A stretch of 64,000 nucleotides of DNA, taken from Phycicoccus flavus. Lineage in GTDB: Bacteria; Actinomycetota; Actinomycetes; Actinomycetales; Dermatophilaceae. The stretch is from assembly GCF_004025965.2 (NCBI RefSeq), contig NZ_SAYU02000007.1:25737-89736 (forward strand), written 5' to 3'. Shown here one piece after another: positions 56,351 through 64,000 of the stretch (position 1 is its first letter; every line of letters starts with the position of its first letter). The notes below the pieces were generated by a model. The model did not search any database and had not been told where the DNA came from. It worked only from the letters and a program-made list of their open reading frames with translations. Position numbers and translations under genes: made by a program.

Positions 56351-56359
56351 GGCGTCCTA

Positions 56360-56371
56360 ATGTCCTGACAT
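56360..56371. promoter_or_regulatory. GntR/IolR operator, perfect copy (transaldolase / Hyi)
   Basis: ATGTCCTGACAT, identical as a duplex to copy 1. It sits between the divergent transaldolase-family gene and the Hyi-like gene, overlapping the start site of the former. Confidence 0.75.
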
Positions 56372-56461
56372 ATAGACTAGCCCACGGACGCGGCGGTGAG
56401 AACACCGTCGCGGCATCCGGGCGGGCGTGCCGGCGGCGGCCCCGCACCATCAGGAGGTCCC

Positions 56462-57292
56462 ATGCCCGAGCACCCCACCACCCCCGTCCGGGGCGCCGCG
56501 GGCCCCTTCACGCTCGCGGTCTGCGCCGAGATGGTCTTCCGTGACCTCCCGGTGGCGGAGCGGGTGCGCCGGCTCACCGCGCTCGACGTGCAGGTGGAGC
56601 TCTGGGACTGGACGCGACACGACGTCGACGGTCTCGTCGCCCTGCGGGAGGAGGGGGCCGTCTTCAGCTCGATGACCGGCTACGTGCGCGGCGGGCTCGT
56701 CGAGCCGGACGCCGTGGCCGCGCTGCTCGCCACCGCCGAGGAGTCCGTCGCCGTCGCCCGCCGGCTCGGCATCCCCCGCCTCAACCTCCACGGGACCGGC
56801 CTGGACCGCGACGGGCTCCCGGTCGTCCCGGTGGAGGTCGTGACCGGGCGGATGTGGCTCGCGGCCCGCGAGACCCTCGCGCGGCTGGCCGCGCTCGGCG
56901 AGCGCCACGACGTGCAGTTCGTGCTGGAGAACCTCAACCGCGCCGTCGACCACCCCGGCGTGCCCTTCGCGCGGGCCGAGGACACTCTCGACCTCGTCCG
57001 CGCCGTGGACAGCCCGCACCTGCGCATGATGCTCGACCTCTACCACGCGCAGATCGGCGAGGGGAACCTCGTCGAGCTCTGTCGCCGGGCGCTGCCGTGG
57101 ATCGGGGAGATCCAGGTCGCCGACGTCCCCGGGCGGTGCGAGCCGGGCACGGGCGAGGTCGCCTGGCCCGCCGTGGCGCGCGCCCTGGCGCAGATGGGCT
57201 ACCGCGGGACGGTGGGGATGGAGGCGTTCGCGAGTGGGGACCCGACGGCCGCCGTCCGCGCCTTCCGGGACGCCTTCACGACCGGGGGCTGA
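56462..57292 (+). CDS. Hydroxypyruvate-isomerase-like TIM barrel (Hyi family)
   Basis: 276 residues, AP-endonuclease-2 superfamily barrel. Hyi-like features: FTLAVCAEMVFRDLPVAERV near the N-terminus, FVLENLNRAVDHPG and MMLDLYHAQIGEGNL with the metal ligands Glu and Asp/His, and GTVGMEAFA at the end. CAGGAGG precedes the ATG at 56462. It shares the operator region with the divergent transaldolase-family gene. Possible roles: isomerisation of an inosose or a breakdown intermediate. It is the second of two IolE/IolI/Hyi-type barrels in the window and may substitute for the absent iolE. Confidence 0.8.
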   Translation: MPEHPTTPVRGAAGPFTLAVCAEMVFRDLPVAERVRRLTALDVQVELWDWTRHDVDGLVALREEGAVFSSMTGYVRGGLVEPDAVAALLATAEESVAVARRLGIPRLNLHGTGLDRDGLPVVPVEVVTGRMWLAARETLARLAALGERHDVQFVLENLNRAVDHPGVPFARAEDTLDLVRAVDSPHLRMMLDLYHAQIGEGNLVELCRRALPWIGEIQVADVPGRCEPGTGEVAWPAVARALAQMGYRGTVGMEAFASGDPTAAVRAFRDAFTTGG

Positions 57293-57296
57293 GGGC

Positions 57297-58310
57297 TCAG
57301 CGGGCGACCTCGTCGATGCGGACCGGGCGCCCCTCGGTGGCCGAGACCGTCGCGGCCTCGGCGATCCACGCCGTGCCCATCGCGTCCTGGACCGTGCACG
57401 GCGACGGCGTCTCGCCGGCGGCGACCGCGCAGAACGTCGTGAGCTCGCGGCGGAAGGCCTCGGCCAGCCGGTCCATGAAGAAGGTGTGCGGGGGCCCGGC
57501 GGGCCAGGAGACGCCCGGCTGGGTCGGGCGCAGCGGCAGACCGTCGTCGAGCCCCGCCGCCACCGAGTCCTGGACCCCGTGCACCTCGAGGCGCACGTCG
57601 TAGCCGCGGGCGTTGGTGCGGGTGTTCGAGACGACACCGATGGTCCCGTCGTCGAAGGTGACGAGGACCGACGCGCTCGACCAGTCCCCGTGGTCGGCGT
57701 ACAGCCCGCTCGGGGCGTCGGGGTCCACCGCACCGACGGCGACGACCGACACCGCCTCGCGGCCGGTGACCCAGCGCAGGGCGTCGAAGTCGTGGACGGA
57801 GCAGTCGCGGAACAGCCCGCCGGAGACCGCGAGGTAGGCGGCGGGCGGCGGCGCGGGGTCCATCGTCGTCGAGCGGACGGTGTGCACCCGGCCCAGCTCG
57901 CCGGCGCGGACGGCGTCCCGGGCGGCGACGAAGGCCGGGTCGAACCGGCGGGGGTAGCCGATCTGTACCGGGGTGTCATTGCCGGCCAGCCGGTCGCGGA
58001 CGCTCACGGCCTCGTCGGCGGTGCCGGCGATCGGCTTCTCGCAGAACGTCGGCAGCCCGCGCCCGGCCGAGGCGAGCAGCAGGTCGGCGTGCGCGCCCGT
58101 CGCGGCGGCGATGACGACGCCGTCGACCCCCGCGTCGAGCAGCGCCTCGGGGTCGGCGACGACCCGTACCCCGGGGATCCGGGCGCTGACGGCCTCGACC
58201 GCGGAGGGGACGGGGTCGGTGACGACGAGCTCGTCGACCCGGTCGAGGGCGGCCAGGGTGTCGGCGTGGAAGGCGCCGATGCGGCCGAGTCCGATGAGTC
58301 CGATGCGCAT
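57297..58310 (-). CDS. Inositol-dehydrogenase-like Gfo/Idh/MocA protein
   Basis: 337 residues. Rossmann GLIGLGRIGAFHADTL, EKP motif CEKPIAGTADEA, then IGYPRRFDPAFVAARDAV and GLFRDCSVHDFDALRWVTG with the catalytic Asp-His pattern of inositol 2-dehydrogenases. GAGGAG lies 5 nt before the ATG. An operator copy at 58372-58383 lies 62 nt upstream, placing it in the inositol regulon, perhaps for scyllo- or chiro-inositol. It converges on the Hyi gene with a 4-nt gap. Confidence 0.85.
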   Translation of the reverse strand: MRIGLIGLGRIGAFHADTLAALDRVDELVVTDPVPSAVEAVSARIPGVRVVADPEALLDAGVDGVVIAAATGAHADLLLASAGRGLPTFCEKPIAGTADEAVSVRDRLAGNDTPVQIGYPRRFDPAFVAARDAVRAGELGRVHTVRSTTMDPAPPPAAYLAVSGGLFRDCSVHDFDALRWVTGREAVSVVAVGAVDPDAPSGLYADHGDWSSASVLVTFDDGTIGVVSNTRTNARGYDVRLEVHGVQDSVAAGLDDGLPLRPTQPGVSWPAGPPHTFFMDRLAEAFRRELTTFCAVAAGETPSPCTVQDAMGTAWIAEAATVSATEGRPVRIDEVAR

Positions 58311-58371
58311 GGGTGCTCCTCGCGTAAGTCGGGGGCCGGCGGATGACCGACCGCCGGATGCTATCAGGCTA

Positions 58372-58383
58372 ATGTCCTGACAT
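58372..58383. promoter_or_regulatory. GntR/IolR operator, perfect copy (57297-58310 dehydrogenase)
   Basis: ATGTCCTGACAT, identical to the 56360 copy, in the 129-nt gap between the PhyH gene and the Gfo/Idh gene, both transcribed leftward. It therefore most likely controls the Gfo/Idh gene. Confidence 0.75.
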
Positions 58384-58439
58384 TTAGTGTCTGTAGCGCA
58401 GGCCGCGACGACGTGCGGTGGCCCCGCGCGCCGGGTGGG

Positions 58440-59624
58440 TCAGTGGCTGAGCTTGGCCTGGGCCACGGCGTCGAGCCGCTCGGCCAGCCGCTCGGGCGTC
58501 AGGCCGGCCGCGAGGGCGTCCAGCACGACGTCGGCCTGGCTGCGGGGGGTCATCCCGTCGACGGGGGTGTCGCGGTCGAGGTTGGTCGGGAAGGCGTAGC
58601 CCTCGGCGGACGCGGCGACGACGTGGGCGGCGTCGGTCTCGCCCATCCCGCTCTCGCACGCCGCGAGCAGCGCAGGGTAGACCGCCCGGACGACCCGGTC
58701 CCGGTCGACCGTCTCCATCGCGCGCCCGAAGGCCGACGACACCTGGAGCAGGTTCGCCATCCGGCGCACGTCGGCGGTGTGGTTCGACCCGGCCGCGTGG
58801 AAGAGCGCCGGGTTGAAGAAGACGGCGTCACCGAGGGTCAGCGGCAGCTGGACGTGGTGGGAGAGGAAGTAGTCCTGGAACTCCGGCAGCCAGTACGCGA
58901 GGTAGCCGCGGGAGTACTTCTGGCTGTGCGGCAGGTACAGCGTGGGGCCGGACTCGACTGGCATGTCGCAGTGCGCCACGGCGCCCTGGAGGGTGAGCAG
59001 CGGCGAGACGTCGTGGACGCGGCCGGGGTAGCGCCCGGTGACCTCCGGCGACTGGAACCCGAGGTGGTAGTCGCGGTGCACCGTCTGGCCCTTGCCCCCG
59101 GGGTTGACCACGTTGACCTGCGAGGTCACCTGGTAGGCCGGGCCGAGCCAGGCGCCGGACGCCAGCGCCACCATGTCGTTGGCGTAGTAGGCGACGAACG
59201 CCTCGGGGTCGGCGACGGCCAGCTTCTCCAGGCCGTTCCACATCCGGTCGTTGGCGCCGGGGGAGGCGAAGTGGTCGCCGGCCATCTGCCCCGAGGCCTT
59301 CTCCTGCGCGATGATCCGCTCGAAGGCCTCGGTGACGCGGCCCACGACCCCGGCCTCGAACGCCCCGGCGAGGACGACGATCCCCGGGCCCTCGGCGAGG
59401 GCGTCGGCGATCTCGGCCCGCACGGCGTCGCCCTCGGTCTCGTCGGCGAGCAGCGGGCGCAGGCTCGCGGCCTCGTAGACGAGCACCTCCTGCTCGATCC
59501 GGGCGGCGTGCGGGTAGCCGGCCAGGTCGGTGGTGTCCTCGAGCACCCGCTCGAGGTCCTCGAGGCGGCAGTCCTCGGCGCGGCGGAAGCCGCGGGTGCT
59601 GCTGCGGGCGGAGGTCGTCGTCAT
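58440..59624 (-). CDS. Phytanoyl-CoA-dioxygenase-family (PhyH) Fe(II)/2-oxoglutarate oxygenase
   Basis: 394 residues. The facial triad is visible: HxD at His183-Asp185 (TVHRDYHLGF), and a distal His in the FHAAGSNHTADVRR stretch (His276 or His282), with Arg287/288 as the 2-oxoglutarate anchor. PhyH enzymes hydroxylate varied small molecules, some ending in demethylation. GAGGAG lies 6 nt before the ATG. Divergent from a LacI-type regulator with a 124-nt gap that holds the repeated 16-nt motif (59701-59716). It precedes the inositol-regulon dehydrogenase. Substrate unknown. Confidence 0.85.
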   Translation of the reverse strand: MTTTSARSSTRGFRRAEDCRLEDLERVLEDTTDLAGYPHAARIEQEVLVYEAASLRPLLADETEGDAVRAEIADALAEGPGIVVLAGAFEAGVVGRVTEAFERIIAQEKASGQMAGDHFASPGANDRMWNGLEKLAVADPEAFVAYYANDMVALASGAWLGPAYQVTSQVNVVNPGGKGQTVHRDYHLGFQSPEVTGRYPGRVHDVSPLLTLQGAVAHCDMPVESGPTLYLPHSQKYSRGYLAYWLPEFQDYFLSHHVQLPLTLGDAVFFNPALFHAAGSNHTADVRRMANLLQVSSAFGRAMETVDRDRVVRAVYPALLAACESGMGETDAAHVVAASAEGYAFPTNLDRDTPVDGMTPRSQADVVLDALAAGLTPERLAERLDAVAQAKLSH

Positions 59625-59700
59625 CGTCGTCTCCTCGTCGGGTCGATGTCTGCTCCCTCCAGGGTGCGCGTCCGACGCCCCTCCCGGCCCCGCCAGAACC

Positions 59701-59716
59701 CCTCAGGAACACCTCA
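59701..59716. promoter_or_regulatory. Repeated 16-nt motif, copy 2
   Basis: CCTCAGGAACACCTCA, 15/16 identical to 38227-38242. On the minus strand it reads TGAGG-TGTTCC-TGAGG, a direct repeat with 11-nt period. It lies in the divergent gap between the PhyH and LacI-type genes. Confidence 0.45.
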
Positions 59717-59748
59717 CGGGCGGGGCCCTCGTCCGCGAGGATGACCGC

Positions 59749-60789
59749 ATGCCCCGACCGCCGCACCGGGTCCGCGACATCGCGGAGCAGTCCGGGCTGT
59801 CGCAGGCGACCGTGGACCGGGTGCTGCACGGCCGCCCCGGGGCCAGCGCCCGCGCCGTGCGGGCGGTCGAGGCGGCGGTCCTCGAGCTGGACCGGCAGGC
59901 CACCCAGCTGCGGCTGGCGCGGCGGACCCTGCTCGTGGACGTCGTCCTCGACGCGCCGCGCCGGTTCCGGGACGCCGTCCACGGCGCCACGACGGACGCG
60001 CTGGCGACGATCCGCCCGGCGACGCTGCGGGCCCGGTTCCACGACACCGACGGCGCGGAGCCCGACCGGATCGCCGCGACCCTCGACGGGCTGGGCACCG
60101 GCGGGCGGGTCTGCCACGGCGTCGTCCTCAAGGCGCCGGAGCACCCCGCCGTGGTCGCCGCCGTCGGCCGCGCCGCCGACCGTGGCATCCCCACCGTCAC
60201 CCTCGTCACCGACCTGCCGGGCTCCCGGCGGGTGGCCTACGCGGGGCTGGACAACGCGGCGGCCGGCGCGAGCGCCGCGTACCTGCTCGCGGCGCTGCTG
60301 CGCGGACGGCCGGGCGCGGTGCTGGCGTCGGTCAGCCACCACGCGTTCCTCGGGGAGCAGGAGCGGGTCGCGGCCTTCCGGGAGCGGCTGGCCGCGAGCG
60401 ACCCCGACCGCGAGGTCGTGACGCTCGGCGACGAGCACGGCGACGACGCCGCCACCCGGGCCGCGGTCGAGACCGTCCTGCGGACGCGCACCGACATCGC
60501 CGGCGTCTACTCCATGGGCGGGGGCAACGCCGGGACCGCCGCCGCGCTCGCCGGGGCCGGGCTCACCGGGCTGCCGTTCGTCGGCCACGACCTCGACGCC
60601 GACAACCTGCCGCTGCTGCGTTCCGGCGTCCTCACCGCCGTGCTGCACCACGACCTGCGGGCCGACCTGCGGACCGCGCTCCTGCAGCTGCTCCGCGCGC
60701 ACCGCGTGCTGCCGGGCGCCCCGACGTCGCTGCCGTCGGCGCCCCAGGTCGTCACCCCGTACAACGTGCCGCCGCGCCTGCGCACCTGA
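59749..60789 (+). CDS. LacI-family-like transcriptional regulator
   Basis: 346 residues. Helix-turn-helix VRDIAEQSGLSQATVDRVLHGRPGAS (about residues 8-33), followed by a periplasmic-binding-type sensor (HGVVLKAPEHPAVVAAVGRA, VYSMGGGNAGTAAAL). The VDRVLHGR form is typical of LacI members that sense inositol- or ribose-like ligands. The ATG follows GAGGAT by 6 nt with no ribosome site, so it may be leaderless. Likely controls the divergent PhyH gene. Confidence 0.85.
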   Translation: MPRPPHRVRDIAEQSGLSQATVDRVLHGRPGASARAVRAVEAAVLELDRQATQLRLARRTLLVDVVLDAPRRFRDAVHGATTDALATIRPATLRARFHDTDGAEPDRIAATLDGLGTGGRVCHGVVLKAPEHPAVVAAVGRAADRGIPTVTLVTDLPGSRRVAYAGLDNAAAGASAAYLLAALLRGRPGAVLASVSHHAFLGEQERVAAFRERLAASDPDREVVTLGDEHGDDAATRAAVETVLRTRTDIAGVYSMGGGNAGTAAALAGAGLTGLPFVGHDLDADNLPLLRSGVLTAVLHHDLRADLRTALLQLLRAHRVLPGAPTSLPSAPQVVTPYNVPPRLRT

Positions 60790-60804
60790 GCGGTCCCTGG
60801 ACCC

Positions 60805-62049
60805 TCAGCCGCGTCCCGCGTCCCGCAGCAGGCGCGCGAGCCCGGCCAGGTCGCCGCCCAGCGCCCGGGCCGCCCCGACGTCGACCGTGGCCCCGGCCGC
60901 GACCGCACTGCCGGCGGCGCGCACCGGCCGCGCGACCGACGGGCCGACGCCCGCCCCGCACACGCCGACCAGCCGCCCGTCGAGGAGGGACAGGACGACG
61001 GGGGTGTCGGGTCCGCCGACGAGCACCTCCTCGGCACCCGGCGGCGGCGTGCCCGTCGTCTGCATCGTGAGGTCGCCCTGGTCCGACCAGGTCCACGGCA
61101 CGTCGTCGAAGACCTCGTCCGACCCCAGTGCCACGCCCGCCGCGACCGCGCCCTGCCGTCCGGCGGCGGTGTAGGACTCCAGGCGCACGCCGTGCGGGCC
61201 CGGACCCCGCCGCCGCACGACGTCCCCCGCCGCCAGCACCGACGGGTGCGAGGTGCGCATCGCGGCGTCGACGAGGATCCCGTCGTCGACCTCGATCCCG
61301 GCCGCGCGGGCCAGCCCGTCGCGCGGGGACACCCCGATGCCGACGACGACCGCGTCGGCCGGCAGCACCGTGTCGTCGGACAGGTGGACGCCCCGGACCC
61401 GACCCGCGTCGTCCCGGAGGACCTCCTGCGGTGCCGTCCCGGGCCGGATCACGACGCCACGCTCGGCGTGGGCGCGCGCGAGCCACGCCGCGACCGCGCT
61501 CGGGACCGCCCGACCCAGCACGCGCGGCCCGGCCTCGACGACCTCGACAAGCGCCCCCCGGGCCCGCGCCGCCGCCGCGACCTCCAGCCCGATGACCCCG
61601 CCCCCGACGACGACGACCCGCGAGCCGGGGACGAGCGCGGCCGAGACGGCGGCGGCGTCGCGGGTGTCACGCAGGTGCAGCACCCCCGGACCGTCGGCCC
61701 CCGGGACGAGCAGCCGGCGCGGCTCGGCCCCGGTCGCGAGGACCACCCGGTCGAAGGCCCACGTCGTCCCGTCGTCGGTGGTGAGGACACCGGCGCCGGG
61801 GTCGAGCGCCTCGACGAGGGTGCGCGGGCGGCAGAAGACGAGGTCGAGCCACGGGGCGCCGGTCGGCCAGAGCGCCGGGACCGGGGCGGCGGGGTCGAGG
61901 AGGACGTCCTTGGACAGCACGGTGCGGTCGTAGGGCGGGACCGGCTCGGCGGTGAGGACCGCGACCGGATGCCCGGCCTCGGCGAACCGCCGGGCGGCGC
62001 CGGCCGCGGCCGGACCGCCGCCGACGACGACGAACCGGGGCGACTCCAT
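60805..62049 (-). CDS. FAD-dependent ferredoxin reductase-like oxidoreductase
   Basis: 414 residues, rubredoxin/ferredoxin-NAD reductase type. FAD Rossmann VVVGGGPAAAGAARRFAEAG at the N-terminus, NAD Rossmann VVVVGGGVIGLEVAAAARARGA (about residues 145-165), and the second FAD motif SVLAAGDV, then a C-terminal reductase domain. Relatives pass electrons to ferredoxins of P450s or Rieske oxygenases; no ferredoxin gene is adjacent. Leaderless-type start: TAGGTT (plus 62063-62058) is 8 nt before the ATG at 62049. Confidence 0.88.
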   Translation of the reverse strand: MESPRFVVVGGGPAAAGAARRFAEAGHPVAVLTAEPVPPYDRTVLSKDVLLDPAAPVPALWPTGAPWLDLVFCRPRTLVEALDPGAGVLTTDDGTTWAFDRVVLATGAEPRRLLVPGADGPGVLHLRDTRDAAAVSAALVPGSRVVVVGGGVIGLEVAAAARARGALVEVVEAGPRVLGRAVPSAVAAWLARAHAERGVVIRPGTAPQEVLRDDAGRVRGVHLSDDTVLPADAVVVGIGVSPRDGLARAAGIEVDDGILVDAAMRTSHPSVLAAGDVVRRRGPGPHGVRLESYTAAGRQGAVAAGVALGSDEVFDDVPWTWSDQGDLTMQTTGTPPPGAEEVLVGGPDTPVVLSLLDGRLVGVCGAGVGPSVARPVRAAGSAVAAGATVDVGAARALGGDLAGLARLLRDAGRG

Positions 62050-62157
62050 CGAGGCCGAACCTAGACCACGCGCAGGTGGAGCCGTCCGCCCGCCCCGGCG
62101 GCGCCCCGTCCGGGCTAGATTCGGCGCGACCGCACGAACCGACCCCGGGGGGACCTC

Positions 62158-62802
62158 GTGAACCCATCGAGCTCTGCGCGCCTGCTGGCGGTGGCGCTGC
62201 TGACGACCCTGGCCCTGGCCGCCTGCTCGGGCGACGACGGGGGTGACGCAGCCACCGCGACCCCCTCCGCGGGCGCGGCCTCCGGCGCGCCGTCCGGGAC
62301 GACCGGTGGCACGACCTCCCCGTCGGCGTCCGCCGCGCCGTCGGTGGTGCCGTCCTCGGCCGAGACGGCGGGCGTGGACCCGGCGAACCCCCCGGACCCG
62401 ATCGCCTCCGTCACGATCCCGGCCGTGTCGCCGGACGAGACCGACCCGAAGGCGACGCTGGAGGTCGACCTGCTGAGCCTGCGCCGCGAGGGCCGGATCG
62501 TCGTCGCGACCTTCGCCTTCACGCCCACCTCGACCGACACGAAGGACGGCTGGCTCTACGACTGGCTCGGGGGGCAGTCCTGGCAGCCCTACCTCGTGGA
62601 CACGACGAACCTGCGACGGCACGACGTCCTGCGCAGCAGCGACGGTCGGTACTACCGCTCGAACTACCAGGGCAGCCGGTTCGCGTCCGGGCAGACCTGG
62701 TACGCGTACGCCGGGTTCGCCGCGCCGCCCGACGGGGTGAGCACCCTGGACGTCGCGGCGGTCGACGGCGCCCCGGCGTTCCGGGGAGTGACCATCTCGT
62801 GA
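62158..62802 (+). CDS. Putative lipoprotein with Ser/Thr/Ala-rich linker
   Basis: 214 residues. Signal peptide with lipobox LAAC, Cys23, then a low-complexity Ala/Ser/Thr/Pro/Gly linker (about residues 30-75) and a folded, mostly beta domain with several Trp and Tyr residues (GWLYDWLGGQSWQPYLVD). GTG start; -10 TAGATT at 62116-62121. The OmpA-domain gene overlaps its end by 4 nt, so both work in the envelope together. Family not recognised. Confidence 0.8.
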   Translation: MNPSSSARLLAVALLTTLALAACSGDDGGDAATATPSAGAASGAPSGTTGGTTSPSASAAPSVVPSSAETAGVDPANPPDPIASVTIPAVSPDETDPKATLEVDLLSLRREGRIVVATFAFTPTSTDTKDGWLYDWLGGQSWQPYLVDTTNLRRHDVLRSSDGRYYRSNYQGSRFASGQTWYAYAGFAAPPDGVSTLDVAAVDGAPAFRGVTIS

Positions 62803-63359
62803 GGCGCGCGTCCGCGCTGGTGCTGGCCGGTGCCGTCGCCGTCCTCGGTCCCCTCGCCCCGGCGGCCTCGGCCGACGACCTGCCGGTGGACCGGCTGCCG
62901 GCCCCCACGGAGCAGCAGCTCGCCGAGTCCGTCACCGCGCTCGACCCGCGGGTCTCGCAGCTGGAGGGCCGGGTGACGGGGCTCGCGACGGAGACCACCG
63001 ACGGTGGGGACGAGGTCATCACGCTGGCGTCGGACATCCTCTTCGCCTTCGACCGCAGCGACCTGTCCCCCCGGGCCGCGGCCCGCATCCGCGGCCTCGT
63101 CGAGGACGTCCCGCGCCGGGCCCGGGTGAGCATCGGCGGCCACACCGACGCGCTGGGGTCCGTGGGCTACAACCTCCGCCTCTCGACCGCCCGCGCCCGC
63201 GCCGTCGCCGCGGTCGTCCGCCGGTCCCGCCCCGACCTGCGCCTCACGGTCCGGGGCTTCGGCGAGACCCGGCCGGTCGCCCCGAACACCCGCGGCGGCG
63301 AGGACGACCCGGAAGGGCGCGCCGAGAACCGCCGGGTCGAGATCCGCTACGCGGGCTGA
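62799..63359 (+). CDS. OmpA-family peptidoglycan-binding secreted protein
   Basis: 186 residues. Signal peptide (cleavage near ASA-DD, residues 24-27), a short helical region, then an OmpA C-terminal domain: ILFAFDRSDLSPRAAARI, GGHTDALGSVGYNLRLSTARARAV and NRRVEIRY with the conserved Asp and Arg that contact diaminopimelate. No beta-barrel. It likely anchors the partner lipoprotein to the cell wall. Coupled to the lipoprotein by a GTGA overlap. Confidence 0.92.
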   Translation: MRRASALVLAGAVAVLGPLAPAASADDLPVDRLPAPTEQQLAESVTALDPRVSQLEGRVTGLATETTDGGDEVITLASDILFAFDRSDLSPRAAARIRGLVEDVPRRARVSIGGHTDALGSVGYNLRLSTARARAVAAVVRRSRPDLRLTVRGFGETRPVAPNTRGGEDDPEGRAENRRVEIRYAG

Positions 63360-63376
63360 GCGGGGCCCGGACGCCC

Positions 63377-64000
63377 TCAGCCGAGGAGCAGCGCGGCCGC
63401 GGCGAGGGCGGAGGCCAGCAGGACGGCGACGTCGAAGCCGCGCTGGCTGATCCGGGCGATCGTCGCGGACCCCAGCACGCCGCCGAGGACGACGAGCGGC
63501 GCCAGCAGCCCCGCCCGGCCGACGTCGTCCCAGTGCAGCAGCCCCAGACCGACCGAGAACGGCACCTTGACGAGGTTGACGACGAGGAAGAACCACGCGT
63601 TGGTGCCGACGAAGCGGCGCTTGTCGATGCCCGCCGCCGACAGGTACAGGGTCATGACGGGCCCGGCGGCGTTGGCCGTCATCGTCGCGAAGCCGGCCGC
63701 CGTCCCTGCTCCCCAGGCCGCCGCGGGCCGCTCGTGGGCGCTGCCGCCGCCGGCCGGGGCGCTGCGCCGCACCCACAGCTGCAGCCCCACGAGCACGAGG
63801 AGCACGACGCCGATGGAGCGGCGCAGGGTGTCGTCGTCGACGACGGCGAGGAACGCCGCCCCGATCGCGAGCCCGGGCAGGACGGCCGGCAGCAGGCGCC
63901 GCACGAGGCCCCAGTCGGCGTCTCGGCGGTAGTGCCAGACCGCGACGAGGTCCCCGACGACGAGGACGGCGAGGATCGCGGCGGTCGACTGCTTCGCCGG
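63377..64000 (-). CDS. TauE/SafE-family permease, 5' part outside window
   Basis: The frame is open from 63377 through the right edge (at least 207 codons). The segment near the edge, KQSTAAILAVLVVGDLVAVWHYRR, is the TauE/SafE signature and precedes any plausible start, so the gene continues beyond 64000. At least five membrane helices follow, with ANAAGPVMTLYL repeating the signature. The family exports sulfite, sulfonates and other anions. A link to sulfate released by the sulfatases is possible but they are 32 kb apart. Confidence 0.88.
   Translation of the reverse strand, partial: PAKQSTAAILAVLVVGDLVAVWHYRRDADWGLVRRLLPAVLPGLAIGAAFLAVVDDDTLRRSIGVVLLVLVGLQLWVRRSAPAGGGSAHERPAAAWGAGTAAGFATMTANAAGPVMTLYLSAAGIDKRRFVGTNAWFFLVVNLVKVPFSVGLGLLHWDDVGRAGLLAPLVVLGGVLGSATIARISQRGFDVAVLLASALAAAALLLG

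Overview
The window is a GC-rich (about 70-75 %) actinobacterial chromosome segment. Evidence for an actinobacterium: Lsr2, Ku plus LigD-type NHEJ proteins, a short Rv2747-type N-acetylglutamate synthase, a C. glutamicum-style inositol gene order, and several genes whose TANNNT -10 box lies 6-8 nt before the start codon (leaderless mRNAs). A Micrococcales genus is my guess; the sequence does not settle it. Both ends are cut inside genes: clpC at the left (3' part only) and a TauE/SafE permease at the right (5' part missing). I saw no tRNA, rRNA, insertion sequence, integrase or CRISPR array.

Layout. 1-8.5 kb: clpC end, argA, a membrane-anchored zinc protease-like protein, then a DNA-repair block with ku, an orphan TOPRIM gene and LigD split into separate ligase and polymerase genes. 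8.6-32 kb: a putative sulfated-glycan utilisation locus. It holds two paralogous Tat-exported double beta-helix proteins, a third secreted beta-helix protein, a GH3 glycosidase, four type-I sulfatases without signal peptides, a ROK repressor, a dipeptide-type ABC transporter with fused ATPases, and a formylglycine-generating enzyme (FGE) closing the transporter/sulfatase operon. The arrangement suggests cutting outside, import of sulfated oligosaccharides, and desulfation and hydrolysis inside. 32-36.3 kb: small membrane protein, FhuF-like protein, lsr2, lysS, AAA ATPase.

36.3-41.6 kb: a sugar isomerase-like gene, a Gfo/Idh/MocA oxidoreductase and a LacI regulator, divergent from a self-sufficient P450 (P450-reductase-ferredoxin fusion) whose promoter carries a perfect 16-bp palindrome. 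42-58.4 kb: a myo-inositol catabolic region with a GntR repressor, iolC, a Cgl0158-type aldolase, iolB, iolD, a three-part sugar ABC importer, an iolG-like dehydrogenase, mmsA/iolA, an L,D-transpeptidase, a transaldolase-family protein, a Hyi-like isomerase and another Gfo/Idh dehydrogenase. The 12-bp sequence ATGTCCTGACAT, or a close variant, occurs at four promoters here and defines a local regulon. No clear iolE is present. 58.4-64 kb: PhyH-type dioxygenase, LacI-type regulator, FAD ferredoxin-reductase-like protein, a lipoprotein/OmpA pair, and the partial TauE/SafE permease. A second repeated 16-nt motif (15/16 identical) lies beside the 37-38 kb Gfo/Idh gene and at the PhyH/LacI divergent promoter.
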